This document shows positions 5,696-12,304 of a DNA stretch of 13,570 nucleotides, in pieces. Made by a program: the position numbers and the translations under genes. The DNA is taken from NCBI GenBank assembly GCA_946624335.1, contig CAMOSA010000053.1:1-13570 (forward strand), written 5' to 3'. The notes under the pieces are model-generated. The model had not been told where the DNA came from. It saw nothing but the letters and a program-made list of their open reading frames with translations, and did no database searches. Position 1 is the first letter of the stretch; each line of letters begins with the position of its first letter. This DNA comes from an uncultured Prevotellaceae bacterium (GTDB taxonomy: Bacteria; Bacteroidota; Bacteroidia; Bacteroidales; Bacteroidaceae).

Positions 5696-6232
5696 TCAGA
5701 CGCGTTTGCCCAGTTCGTATGCCTCCTGCAGTTTGGGATTGCCCTCTATCTCGCGAGCTTCGTTCACACCACCGCAGAACAGTGTGGCAACGAGACGGCT
5801 CTTGGGATAGCAGTCAATCCATCCCGTAAGGCCAGCTTCAGCACGCTTGGGCGTCGATGGCTCATCTTCAGCAGCTGTTGTTAGCAGATAGACTTCGCGG
5901 AAGTGATAGTCCTGCACGTACATTCCGTTCATACGGTCAATAAGCGTTTTCATCTGACCACTCATCTCATAATAATATATAGGTGTAGCCCAGCAGACGA
6001 CATCAGCCTCTAAGACTTTAGCCATTAGGTCATTCACATCGTCGTTGATGACACAACGGCCCAGCTTCTGACAGCCCATACATCCCTTGCAGAATTGAAT
6101 GGTCTTGCCGTCGAGTGATATTTTCTCTACGTCATGGCCGGCGGCCGTTGCGCCTTGCACGAACTGTTCAGCGAGCATATCGCTATTGGAGCCTCTGCGC
6201 AGGCTCGTGGAGATAACAATTACTTTCTTCAT
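5696..6232 (-). CDS. Flavodoxin-like NAD(P)H-dependent FMN reductase / iron-sulfur flavoprotein family
   Basis: The product is a 178-residue flavodoxin-fold protein. The N-terminal strand and FMN phosphate loop are MKKVIVISTSLRRGSNSDML. ATPIYYYEMSGQMKTLIDRM (about 106-125) is the second flavin-contact region. C48, C51, C54 and C60 give a CX2CX2CX5C spacing, like the compact motif of iron-sulfur flavoproteins, so a 4Fe-4S cluster is possible but not shown. The substrate is unknown; relatives are redox proteins acting on quinones or other electron acceptors. The ATG at 6232 is chosen because it gives the canonical MKK-beta-strand start. The frame is open upstream to 6472 with no stop, continuing into the C-terminal half of the broken small membrane protein gene, which is unusual. 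The 22-bp array begins just past the stop. Confidence 0.85.
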   Translation of the reverse strand: MKKVIVISTSLRRGSNSDMLAEQFVQGATAAGHDVEKISLDGKTIQFCKGCMGCQKLGRCVINDDVNDLMAKVLEADVVCWATPIYYYEMSGQMKTLIDRMNGMYVQDYHFREVYLLTTAAEDEPSTPKRAEAGLTGWIDCYPKSRLVATLFCGGVNEAREIEGNPKLQEAYELGKRV

Positions 6233-6504
6233 TTGTTCTATGTTATTTGTCTTGTAACCAAAGAAACTCTTTAAGCGCCGATAGCCCTCCACGCCGAGGA
6301 TGGTCAGGCCGCCGTACTGGCAAGTCTTGGCCAGCCCGAAGAGGACTGTCCAGAGCACGCCCTTAGCGGCTCGCTGATGGGCAGAAGCATCTGGGCGAAC
6401 GACAATATATAAAAAGGTATACAGCATAGAAGCACGATGACTCCCGTGCGGAACGAGAGGCCTTGCAACCACCGCTTGATATTAGCAAACACTTTGGAAC
6501 TCAT
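6233..6504 (-). pseudogene. Small two-helix membrane protein gene, apparently frameshifted
   Basis: Frame 1 starts with ATG at 6504 (MSSKVFANIKRW) and includes a hydrophobic helix (GVIVLLCCIPFYILSFAQML, residues 21-40). After LPIS (residue 44) it turns into a low-quality tail ending near 6304. Another frame picks up at about 6370 with AAKGVLWTVLFGLAKTCQYG, then GLTILGVEGYRRLKSFFG, a plausible second helix with a basic end. Restoring one base near 6371-6375 joins them into a membrane protein of about 80-90 residues resembling small Bacteroidales proteins I recall with LSFAQM and KGVLW-type segments. The joined frame has no stop before the flavoprotein ATG at 6232. The start codon is 3 nt after the GH97 stop (TAAACGATG), so translation was probably coupled. 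A sequencing error cannot be excluded. Confidence 0.65.
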
Positions 6505-6507
6505 CGT

Positions 6508-9500
6508 TTACTCAATCCTCATGACGAAGCCGCCACCTGAAGCCATGTGAATGCGCAAGGGTTGGCGACGGTCAAGGATATCAGACATACTGACTACGGC
6601 ATAGTCCTCTGCGTTCATCTCTGCGTTAGGGCCATCGGTGTAGAGGGTACCAGCCCAGCGCTTGTCATGGTTCAGACCAAGAGCATCGGCAAGGTCGAGC
6701 TCTATGTCGCGGGCATTCCAGTTGGTCTCGCCGGCAATCCACCACTGCTGACCCTTGCGCCTGGCCACGACGATATACTCTCCTACCCTACCGGCGATGA
6801 CGCGCGTCTCGTCGACATCGTTGGGGATGGAGGCGAGGAAGCGTGTGAAGTCGGGCTCAGCACGGTAGCTCGTAGCAGCATCAGCAAGCATCGTCAACGG
6901 AGAGTCGTGCACAACGTAGTGGGCCAGCTGATGGCAACGAGTACCCATCGACATGGGCAGGTCGTAGACATCACGGAAATCTTTCTGGGTGGCATTGCGC
7001 ATGGCGCCTGGCGTGAAATCGACCGGACCGGCCATACCACGGATGAAGGGGAAGGTGACGTCGTAAAGCGGCATATCCTTGCGGTCGGAGTTCCACTTCA
7101 CTTCTTCCATGCCAAAGACGCTCTCGAAGTTGACGATGTTGGGGAAGGTGCGGTTGAGACCCGTCGGCTTCCAGAAGCCGTGGTAGTCGAGGATGAGATG
7201 ATGGCGAGCACAGGCTTCAGCGATGCGATAAGCCATCTCAACGGCTGTCTGGTCATCGCGGTCGAGAAAGTCGACCTTGAAACCTTTGACACCCATGGCA
7301 GCGTATTTGGCACAAGCCTCTTCGAGGTGCTCGTCAAGCACATTGAACACTGTCCACAAGATGATACCTACACCTTTCTGACGGCCATATTCGACGAGTT
7401 TAGGCACATCGATATCGGGGATACTCTGCATGATCTCGCCCCGATTGCTGTCGTACCAGCCCTCGTCGAGGATAGCGTACTGCAAGCCATAGTCAGCAGC
7501 GAAGTCAATATAGTACTTATAGGTGTCCATATTGATGCCCGCCTTGAAGGGAACTCCTTTGAGATTCCAGGCGTGCCACCAGTCCCAAGCACTCTTACCC
7601 GTCTGTATCCAGGCTGTGCCTCCAATGCGATTGGGTGAGGCCAGCGCATAGACGAGGTCGGACGTCGGCAACTGACGGTCGTCGGTCGTGACACACAACA
7701 CACGCCAAGGCATGGTCCGTGCTCCACGTGTCCGTGCTATATAGTCCTCCGTGGCCGCCACGTGCGACATACCGCGCCAACGATAGTATTCCATCTTCTT
7801 GGGATAGTGAGCGAAACGACCTGCGAGAGTGCCGGCGTCGGGCGTGACAAACATTCCGGGATACGCTTCAAGATCGGCTTCGGTCAGGGTCACCTTGGCC
7901 GACAGTTTGCCGGCACCTTGCGGCCTCTGCTCCTTGGCACCGAAATCCATCATCACGGGCAGGAACGCCCATTCGGCCGGCTGCTTCGTGAGGACATCGA
8001 CAGTGTAGATATTCTGGAAGGCCATGGCCTCAGGCTTCTGCGGGTTGGTCGAATAGGCCGCATAGGTCAGCGGATCGCCGGCAGGTGTCAGCCTCACCAC
8101 TTCATCCTTGATGATGAGTGGTTTCTTGGACGTCTGTATGAACCGATAGGCTATGCCATCATCGTAAGCCCGAAATTCTACGTCGAACGATCTCGTCAGT
8201 CGATAACGGCGGACATTATAAGCAATGTCGAAGGGTTTCTGGCGATAGGCGAAAGCATCGACATGCTCACGCCGGCTCTCGCTCTTGAGCAACTTGAGTT
8301 GAGGCGTCTCGGTCTTACCATCAAGGATGAGGGCAGCCCGGGCATCGGTGATCAGCGGCTGTCCGTCCAGCGTCACGCTATAGGCCAGCTGACCGTCGCG
8401 CAACATGACGTCAGTCATCAGCCGACCGCTGGGCGATGTAAGTTTGTCCGATGCCGTCACATTGATGCGATAGGGATAGGTCTGAGCTTGTCCGCCTCCA
8501 CGCCGAGGCGTCTGTGTGGTCTCGGGATGACGCACCGCAGGCGCTCCCATCACGACGAAGTACAGCTCTTTCACATCCTTGTCCTTAGGTGCTGTAAAAG
8601 CTACGCGCGCGTGTGTTCTTTTATATATAGGGCTATATAGACAAGTGCCATCAGTCAGTTGCGCAACGAAACCATAGCGCCAGCCATCGCTCTCCCTCGC
8701 ACTGAGCCCTTCAAGCTCCACGTTCAGACGTTCTCCACGTGCAGGTCTTGGCATCAGGCGAGCATCAAAGCCGCCAGCCTCGGGCGCTCCGGCCTCGGTC
8801 AACTGTGGCCAATGGCCTGCATAAGGGCGCGTCTCGGCGTATGCATGTTTGAAATCAAGAAATATTGTGTGACGATTGGCTTCAAACAAGTCGTCATTAA
8901 ATTCCTCAACACTTATCTTTGTCAACCGAATAAAGGCATCCGCAGGATCTTCGGGGTTTTGCGCCGTCTTATAGATATCACCGATAATGTCGAGCCCGTG
9001 ATGCTGTGACCACCACTCAAGAACGTATGGCGAATGGTAGACGTTCTCCCAACTGAGATAAGCCCGATGGGGAGTTCGCTGGTAGGCATGCCAATGGTAG
9101 AGCTCGTCACGTACCCAGTTGGGGTTCACGTGCCAAAGCATCCATTGCGAAGTCATCTCGAAGAAACCTCCGCCAAACCATCGTCCTTCCTCTGGATGTT
9201 CGGCATCCTGTGTGTCGATGAACTGATCCGTAGCCGTCGAGGCACGGCCGGCTTGAGCTTTCTTGTCGCAATAAACCTGCATCTGGAAGCTGTGTCCGAG
9301 CTCATGAGCTACACAGTTGAGGGTGCGATCACGCAAACGGTTGGGCGCGACCCAGAAAGCACCGATGAACTCGTCGTAGTCACCGCCATAGGCTGTTCCT
9401 TCGAGCGAATAGTTCAGCATCACCATCATGCGATATTTCTCGGCATTGGAGCCTGCCCCGATGAAATGCAGGGTGTCACGATAGTAGACATAGAAACGTT

Positions 9501-9774
9501 CCAGCTTCTGCTTCAAATTCTCCAGGTCAACAGACATCGGCTGACCCTCCAACTGAGGCGGATTTGAGAGGTCTGAGCCAAAGCCTTTTTCCCAAAAGAT
9601 GACAAAGTTCTCTGTCAACGCCATACGACTGTAGCTCCAACGAGCCGTATCGCTCTCGAAATTGTTATACTTCAGCTCATTAGGAATATAGATTTGCTTA
9701 CCTGTGAGCGTTATGGCTGCAATGGGCAACGACGCAGCGGCCAACAAGAGAATCGTAAACAGACGTTTCATCAT
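6508..9774 (-). CDS. Secreted GH97 glycoside hydrolase with N-terminal metalloprotease-like (DUF6055-type) domain
   Basis: A 1088-residue exported protein. Residues 1-20 are a signal peptide (MMKRLFTILLLAAASLPIAA). Residues about 30-320 resemble what I recall as DUF6055, a zinc-metalloprotease-like fold: HELGHSFQ gives an HExxH (H157, E158, H161) and FFEMTSQW supplies a possible third ligand, E206. Residues about 320-440 look like a beta-sandwich. GH97 spans about 446-1088: an N-terminal beta domain, then a TIM barrel with ILDEGWYD (769-776), GVKGFKVDFLDRDDQ (828-842) and NFESVFGMEE (882-891), and a C-terminal beta domain. D835 in KVDF fits the nucleophile Asp of retaining GH97 enzymes such as alpha-galactosidases, rather than the inverting SusB type; that assignment is inference. 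Typical GH97 proteins have about 640-740 residues. The ATG at 9774 (or 9771) starts the signal peptide; the open frame extends 19 codons further without support. Confidence 0.92.
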   Translation of the reverse strand: MMKRLFTILLLAAASLPIAAITLTGKQIYIPNELKYNNFESDTARWSYSRMALTENFVIFWEKGFGSDLSNPPQLEGQPMSVDLENLKQKLERFYVYYRDTLHFIGAGSNAEKYRMMVMLNYSLEGTAYGGDYDEFIGAFWVAPNRLRDRTLNCVAHELGHSFQMQVYCDKKAQAGRASTATDQFIDTQDAEHPEEGRWFGGGFFEMTSQWMLWHVNPNWVRDELYHWHAYQRTPHRAYLSWENVYHSPYVLEWWSQHHGLDIIGDIYKTAQNPEDPADAFIRLTKISVEEFNDDLFEANRHTIFLDFKHAYAETRPYAGHWPQLTEAGAPEAGGFDARLMPRPARGERLNVELEGLSARESDGWRYGFVAQLTDGTCLYSPIYKRTHARVAFTAPKDKDVKELYFVVMGAPAVRHPETTQTPRRGGGQAQTYPYRINVTASDKLTSPSGRLMTDVMLRDGQLAYSVTLDGQPLITDARAALILDGKTETPQLKLLKSESRREHVDAFAYRQKPFDIAYNVRRYRLTRSFDVEFRAYDDGIAYRFIQTSKKPLIIKDEVVRLTPAGDPLTYAAYSTNPQKPEAMAFQNIYTVDVLTKQPAEWAFLPVMMDFGAKEQRPQGAGKLSAKVTLTEADLEAYPGMFVTPDAGTLAGRFAHYPKKMEYYRWRGMSHVAATEDYIARTRGARTMPWRVLCVTTDDRQLPTSDLVYALASPNRIGGTAWIQTGKSAWDWWHAWNLKGVPFKAGINMDTYKYYIDFAADYGLQYAILDEGWYDSNRGEIMQSIPDIDVPKLVEYGRQKGVGIILWTVFNVLDEHLEEACAKYAAMGVKGFKVDFLDRDDQTAVEMAYRIAEACARHHLILDYHGFWKPTGLNRTFPNIVNFESVFGMEEVKWNSDRKDMPLYDVTFPFIRGMAGPVDFTPGAMRNATQKDFRDVYDLPMSMGTRCHQLAHYVVHDSPLTMLADAATSYRAEPDFTRFLASIPNDVDETRVIAGRVGEYIVVARRKGQQWWIAGETNWNARDIELDLADALGLNHDKRWAGTLYTDGPNAEMNAEDYAVVSMSDILDRRQPLRIHMASGGGFVMRIE

Positions 9775-9828
9775 AATTGTAATTGTAAGGAAAGACGAAT
9801 AGGTCGTTTGAATGTGTAATTGCGCCTG

Positions 9829-9836
9829 CAAAGATA
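9829..9836 (-). promoter_or_regulatory. Putative -7 promoter box of the GH97 gene
   Basis: TATCTTTG on the minus strand (plus CAAAGATA) matches TAnnTTTG and lies 54 bp upstream of the ATG at 9774. A TTTTG at 9853-9857 is 16 bp upstream of the box, shorter than the usual 19-21 bp, so the -33 element is weak. The promoter diverges from that of serC. Confidence 0.6.
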
Positions 9837-9939
9837 GTTAAATCTTAAGAAACAAAAGACTCTTTTGCAGAAAAACAGGCCATCCGCAGGCATTATAGGC
9901 TAATAAATCAATGTCCGTGGACCGTTTTTGCGCATTTTT

Positions 9940-9971
9940 TTTGGCTGTGTGTAGGAAAAGGCGTATCTTTG
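9940..9971 (+). promoter_or_regulatory. serC promoter
   Basis: TTTG (9940-9943), a 20-bp spacer and TATCTTTG (9964-9971) give a textbook Bacteroidetes promoter. The serC ATG is 39 nt past the -7 box, giving a leader of roughly 33 nt that is AT-rich just before the start (TTTAAAGATAACACCT). No other promoter was found inside the cluster, so this one probably drives serC, serA and the DUF1015 gene. Confidence 0.85.
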
Positions 9972-10010
9972 TGACGTTAAACATCAATCATCTATTTAAA
10001 GATAACACCT

Positions 10011-11078
10011 ATGAAGAAGTACAATTTCAACGCTGGCCCCTCGAAACTTCCCCGCGAAGTGATGGAGGCCACTGCTGCTGCGTGCCTCGACTTCGAAGGC
10101 AGCGGCCTCTCACTGATGGAGATGAGCCATCGCGCTAAGAACTTCCAACCCGTTGTCGACGAGGCTGTGGCTCTGTTCAAGGAGCTGCTTGACATCCCTG
10201 AAGGCTACAGCGTGCTCTTCCTTGGCGGCGGTGCCAGCCTGCAGTTCTGTATGGTTCCCTACAACTTCCTCGAGAAGAAGGCTGCCTATCTCAACACCGG
10301 TGTCTGGGCTACCAAGGCCGAGAAGGAGGCTAAGCTCTTCGGCGAGGTCGTAGAGGTGGCTTCGAGCAAGGACAAGAACTTCACCTATATCCCCAAAGGT
10401 TTCACCATCCCGACGGACGCTGACTACTTCCACATCACTACGAACAACACTATCTACGGCACCGAGATCCTTCAGGACTTCGACAGCCCCGTGCCCATGA
10501 TTGCCGATATGAGCTCCGACATCTTCTCGCGCCCCATCGACGTGAGCAAGTATGGCGTAATCTACGGCGGTGCTCAGAAGAACCTCTCGATGGCGGGCGT
10601 TACCTTCGTCATCATCAAGGAAGACCTCGTAGGCAAGGTGAGCCGTCCGATTCCCACGATGCTCAACTACCAGACCCACATCAGCAAGGGCAGCATGTTC
10701 AACACACCTCCTACGGTGCCCATCTACTGCGCCCTTCAGAACCTCAAGTGGATCAAGAAGCAGGGCGGCGTGAAGGAGATGGAGCGTCGCGCCATCGAGC
10801 GCGCCAAGATCGTCTATGGTGAGATTGACCGCAACCGCCTCTTCGTAGGCACCGCCGAGGACGACAGCCGTTCGCGCATGAACATCACCTTCGTGCTCAA
10901 GCCCGAATATCAGGACCTGCAGGACGAATTCATGGCCTTTGCCACCGAGCGTGGTATGGTTGGCGTGAAGGGTCACCGCGACGTAGGCGGTTTCCGTGCC
11001 AGCTGCTACAACGCCATGGACCTCGAGGGCGTAAACGCTCTCGTTGAGTGCATGAAGGAGTTTGAGGCAAAGCATTAA
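10011..11078 (+). CDS. serC: Phosphoserine aminotransferase
   Basis: SerC converts 3-phosphohydroxypyruvate and glutamate to phosphoserine and 2-oxoglutarate, the second step of serine synthesis, in the cytoplasm; it may also serve pyridoxal phosphate synthesis. The 355-residue length is normal. Visible motifs are NFNAGPSKLP (5-14), LEMSHR-type LMEMSHR (35-41), GGGASLQF (72-79), TTNNTIYGTE (143-152) and YGGAQKNLSMAG (185-196), in which K190 is the PLP Schiff-base lysine. The C-terminal part has VKGHRDVGGFRASCYNA. The ATG at 10011 is preceded by a strong promoter and starts the conserved MKKYNFNAGP. A palindromic element begins 2 nt after the stop and fills the gap to serA. Confidence 0.97.
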   Translation: MKKYNFNAGPSKLPREVMEATAAACLDFEGSGLSLMEMSHRAKNFQPVVDEAVALFKELLDIPEGYSVLFLGGGASLQFCMVPYNFLEKKAAYLNTGVWATKAEKEAKLFGEVVEVASSKDKNFTYIPKGFTIPTDADYFHITTNNTIYGTEILQDFDSPVPMIADMSSDIFSRPIDVSKYGVIYGGAQKNLSMAGVTFVIIKEDLVGKVSRPIPTMLNYQTHISKGSMFNTPPTVPIYCALQNLKWIKKQGGVKEMERRAIERAKIVYGEIDRNRLFVGTAEDDSRSRMNITFVLKPEYQDLQDEFMAFATERGMVGVKGHRDVGGFRASCYNAMDLEGVNALVECMKEFEAKH

Positions 11079-11080
11079 AA

Positions 11081-11228
11081 GACCCCCTCCTCACTCCCCC
11101 TTTAGGGGGAGGGTGGTCACCTTCAAGAACTATAATTATTCAAGTCAAACCCTTTAATGTAAATCCCCAATAACCGCATGTAGAAAGACATTCTACTCTC
11201 CCCCTAAAGGGGGAGCGGGGCGGGGGTC
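11081..11228 (+). repeat. 148-bp MITE-like element with palindromic terminal inverted repeats between serC and serA
   Basis: Terminal inverted repeats of 31 bp at 11081-11111 and 11198-11228 match at 28 of 31 positions; both start GACCCCC. Each contains a perfect hairpin, CTCCCCC-TTTA-GGGGGAG (11094-11111) and CTCCCCC-TAAA-GGGGGAG (11198-11215). Just inside are GTGGTCAC (11113-11120) and ACATTCTACTC (11188-11198), both shared with the element in tsaD. The interior is AT-rich and has no open frame of note. It ends 6 bp before the serA ATG. No clear target-site duplication is seen. Neither hairpin has a T-tract. Confidence 0.88.
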
Positions 11229-11234
11229 CTCTAT

Positions 11235-12149
11235 ATGAAAGTATTAATCGCAACCGAAAAGCCTTTCTCCGGCGTGGCCGTGAAGGGCATCAAGGAGGTC
11301 TTCGACGCCGCTGGCTACGAGACCGCTCTGTTAGAGAAATATACCGATAAGGCTCAGCTGCTCGACGCCGTCAAGGACGCTGACGCCCTCATCATCCGTT
11401 CCGACAAAGTCGATGCCGAAGTGCTCGACGCAGCCAAGCAGCTGAAGATTGTCGTTCGCGCAGGTGCTGGTTATGACAACATCGACCTCGAGGCTGCTAC
11501 GGCACACAACGTCGTGGCAATGAACACGCCAGGACAGAATGCCAACAGCGTGGCTGAGCTCGTCTTCGGTCTCCTCGTATTTGCCAAGCGCAACTTCTTC
11601 AACGGCACCAGTGGCACAGAGCTCAAGGGCAAGCGCCTCGGCATCCTCGCCTTCGGCAACGTGGGCCGCAATGTCGCACGCATAGCCAAGGGCTTCGAGA
11701 TGGAAGTGCTGGCCTACGATGCTTACTGCCCCGCAGAGGTCATCGAGGCTGCCGGCGTGAAAGCCGTGGCCTCGCAGGACGAACTCTTCGAGCAGAGCGA
11801 CATCGTCAGCCTCCACATCCCCGCCACGGCCGAGACGCGTCAGAGCATCAACCGTGCTTTGGTCAACAAGCTGCCCAAGGGCGGCATTCTCGTAAACACT
11901 GCCCGCAAGGAAGTCATCAATGAGCCCGAGCTTCTGGCACTCATGGCAGAGCGCGACGACCTGAAGTACGTCACCGACATCAAACCCGATGCCGACGCCG
12001 ACTTCGCCCGCTTCGAAGGCCGCTACTTCACCACACCCAAGAAGATGGGTGCACAGACCGCCGAGGCCAACGTCAATGCCGGTATCGCAGCAGCCCACCA
12101 GATTGTAGGTTTCCTCGAAGAAGGCATTACCAAGTTTAAGGTAAACTAA
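11235..12149 (+). CDS. serA: D-3-phosphoglycerate dehydrogenase, short form with Lys in place of the catalytic His
   Basis: SerA oxidises 3-phosphoglycerate to 3-phosphohydroxypyruvate with NAD, the first step of serine synthesis. The chain is 304 residues and ends after the catalytic domains, with no ACT or ASB regulatory domain, so classic serine feedback through ACT is not expected. RAGAGYDNID (75-84) is the substrate-site loop. LGILAFGNVGRNVA (135-148), followed by D162, is the Rossmann NAD site. VNTAR (220-224) holds the catalytic Arg, R224. The usual TPH catalytic His is replaced: TTPKKMGAQTAEAN has K269. This matches the K-type short PGDH described in Entamoeba and in Bacteroidales. 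The ATG at 11235 lies 6 bp beyond the palindromic element, so the element supplies most of its translation initiation region. Confidence 0.94.
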   Translation: MKVLIATEKPFSGVAVKGIKEVFDAAGYETALLEKYTDKAQLLDAVKDADALIIRSDKVDAEVLDAAKQLKIVVRAGAGYDNIDLEAATAHNVVAMNTPGQNANSVAELVFGLLVFAKRNFFNGTSGTELKGKRLGILAFGNVGRNVARIAKGFEMEVLAYDAYCPAEVIEAAGVKAVASQDELFEQSDIVSLHIPATAETRQSINRALVNKLPKGGILVNTARKEVINEPELLALMAERDDLKYVTDIKPDADADFARFEGRYFTTPKKMGAQTAEANVNAGIAAAHQIVGFLEEGITKFKVN

Positions 12150-12159
12150 ATGATTTAAA

Positions 12160-12290
12160 GATTTAAAGATTTTATATTTAAGGATTGGGAACTTCTGAAA
12201 ATAATAATTAGTTCAATCTTAACCGTTCAGAAATCCATGAATTCTTAGAATGCAAATGATTCCAATCATTAAATATAAAATCTTTAAATC
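12160..12290. repeat. AT-rich inverted-repeat element between serA and the DUF1015 gene
   Basis: The left arm 12160-12188 and right arm 12262-12290 are inverted copies. The outer 22 bp (12160-12181 against 12269-12290) match perfectly, then one mismatch and six more pairs (GATTGG/CCAATC). A nested TTCTGAA/TTCAGAA pair lies in the 73-nt centre. The arms are built on TTTAAAGATTTTATA-like sequence. The whole fills most of the 155-bp gap, ending 14 bp before the next ATG. No coding capacity or clear promoter is seen inside. Confidence 0.85.
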
Positions 12291-12304
12291 CCAAAATTAA
12301 AGAG

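Noticed and set aside
6365..6380. Programmed ribosomal frameshift in the small membrane gene
   Set aside because: No X-XXY-YYZ slippery heptamer or downstream structure is apparent at the junction; mutation or sequencing error is simpler.
6547..8640. Two long plus-strand open frames antisense to the GH97 gene (6547-7638 and 7762-8640)
   Set aside because: Both are shadows of a gene with clear domains; no promoter or family resemblance.
9775..9831. Nineteen extra N-terminal codons of the GH97 gene
   Set aside because: They overlap the likely -7 box and would precede a complete signal peptide.
10110..11075. Long open frame antisense to serC (321 codons)
   Set aside because: It is a codon-usage shadow of serC, with no recognisable domain and no promoter.
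11093..11112. Intrinsic terminator after serC
   Set aside because: The hairpin is strong but followed by GTGGTCACC, not a T-tract; the same structure occurs inside tsaD coding sequence.
11331..12098. Long open frame antisense to serA
   Set aside because: It mirrors the serA coding frame and has no motif.
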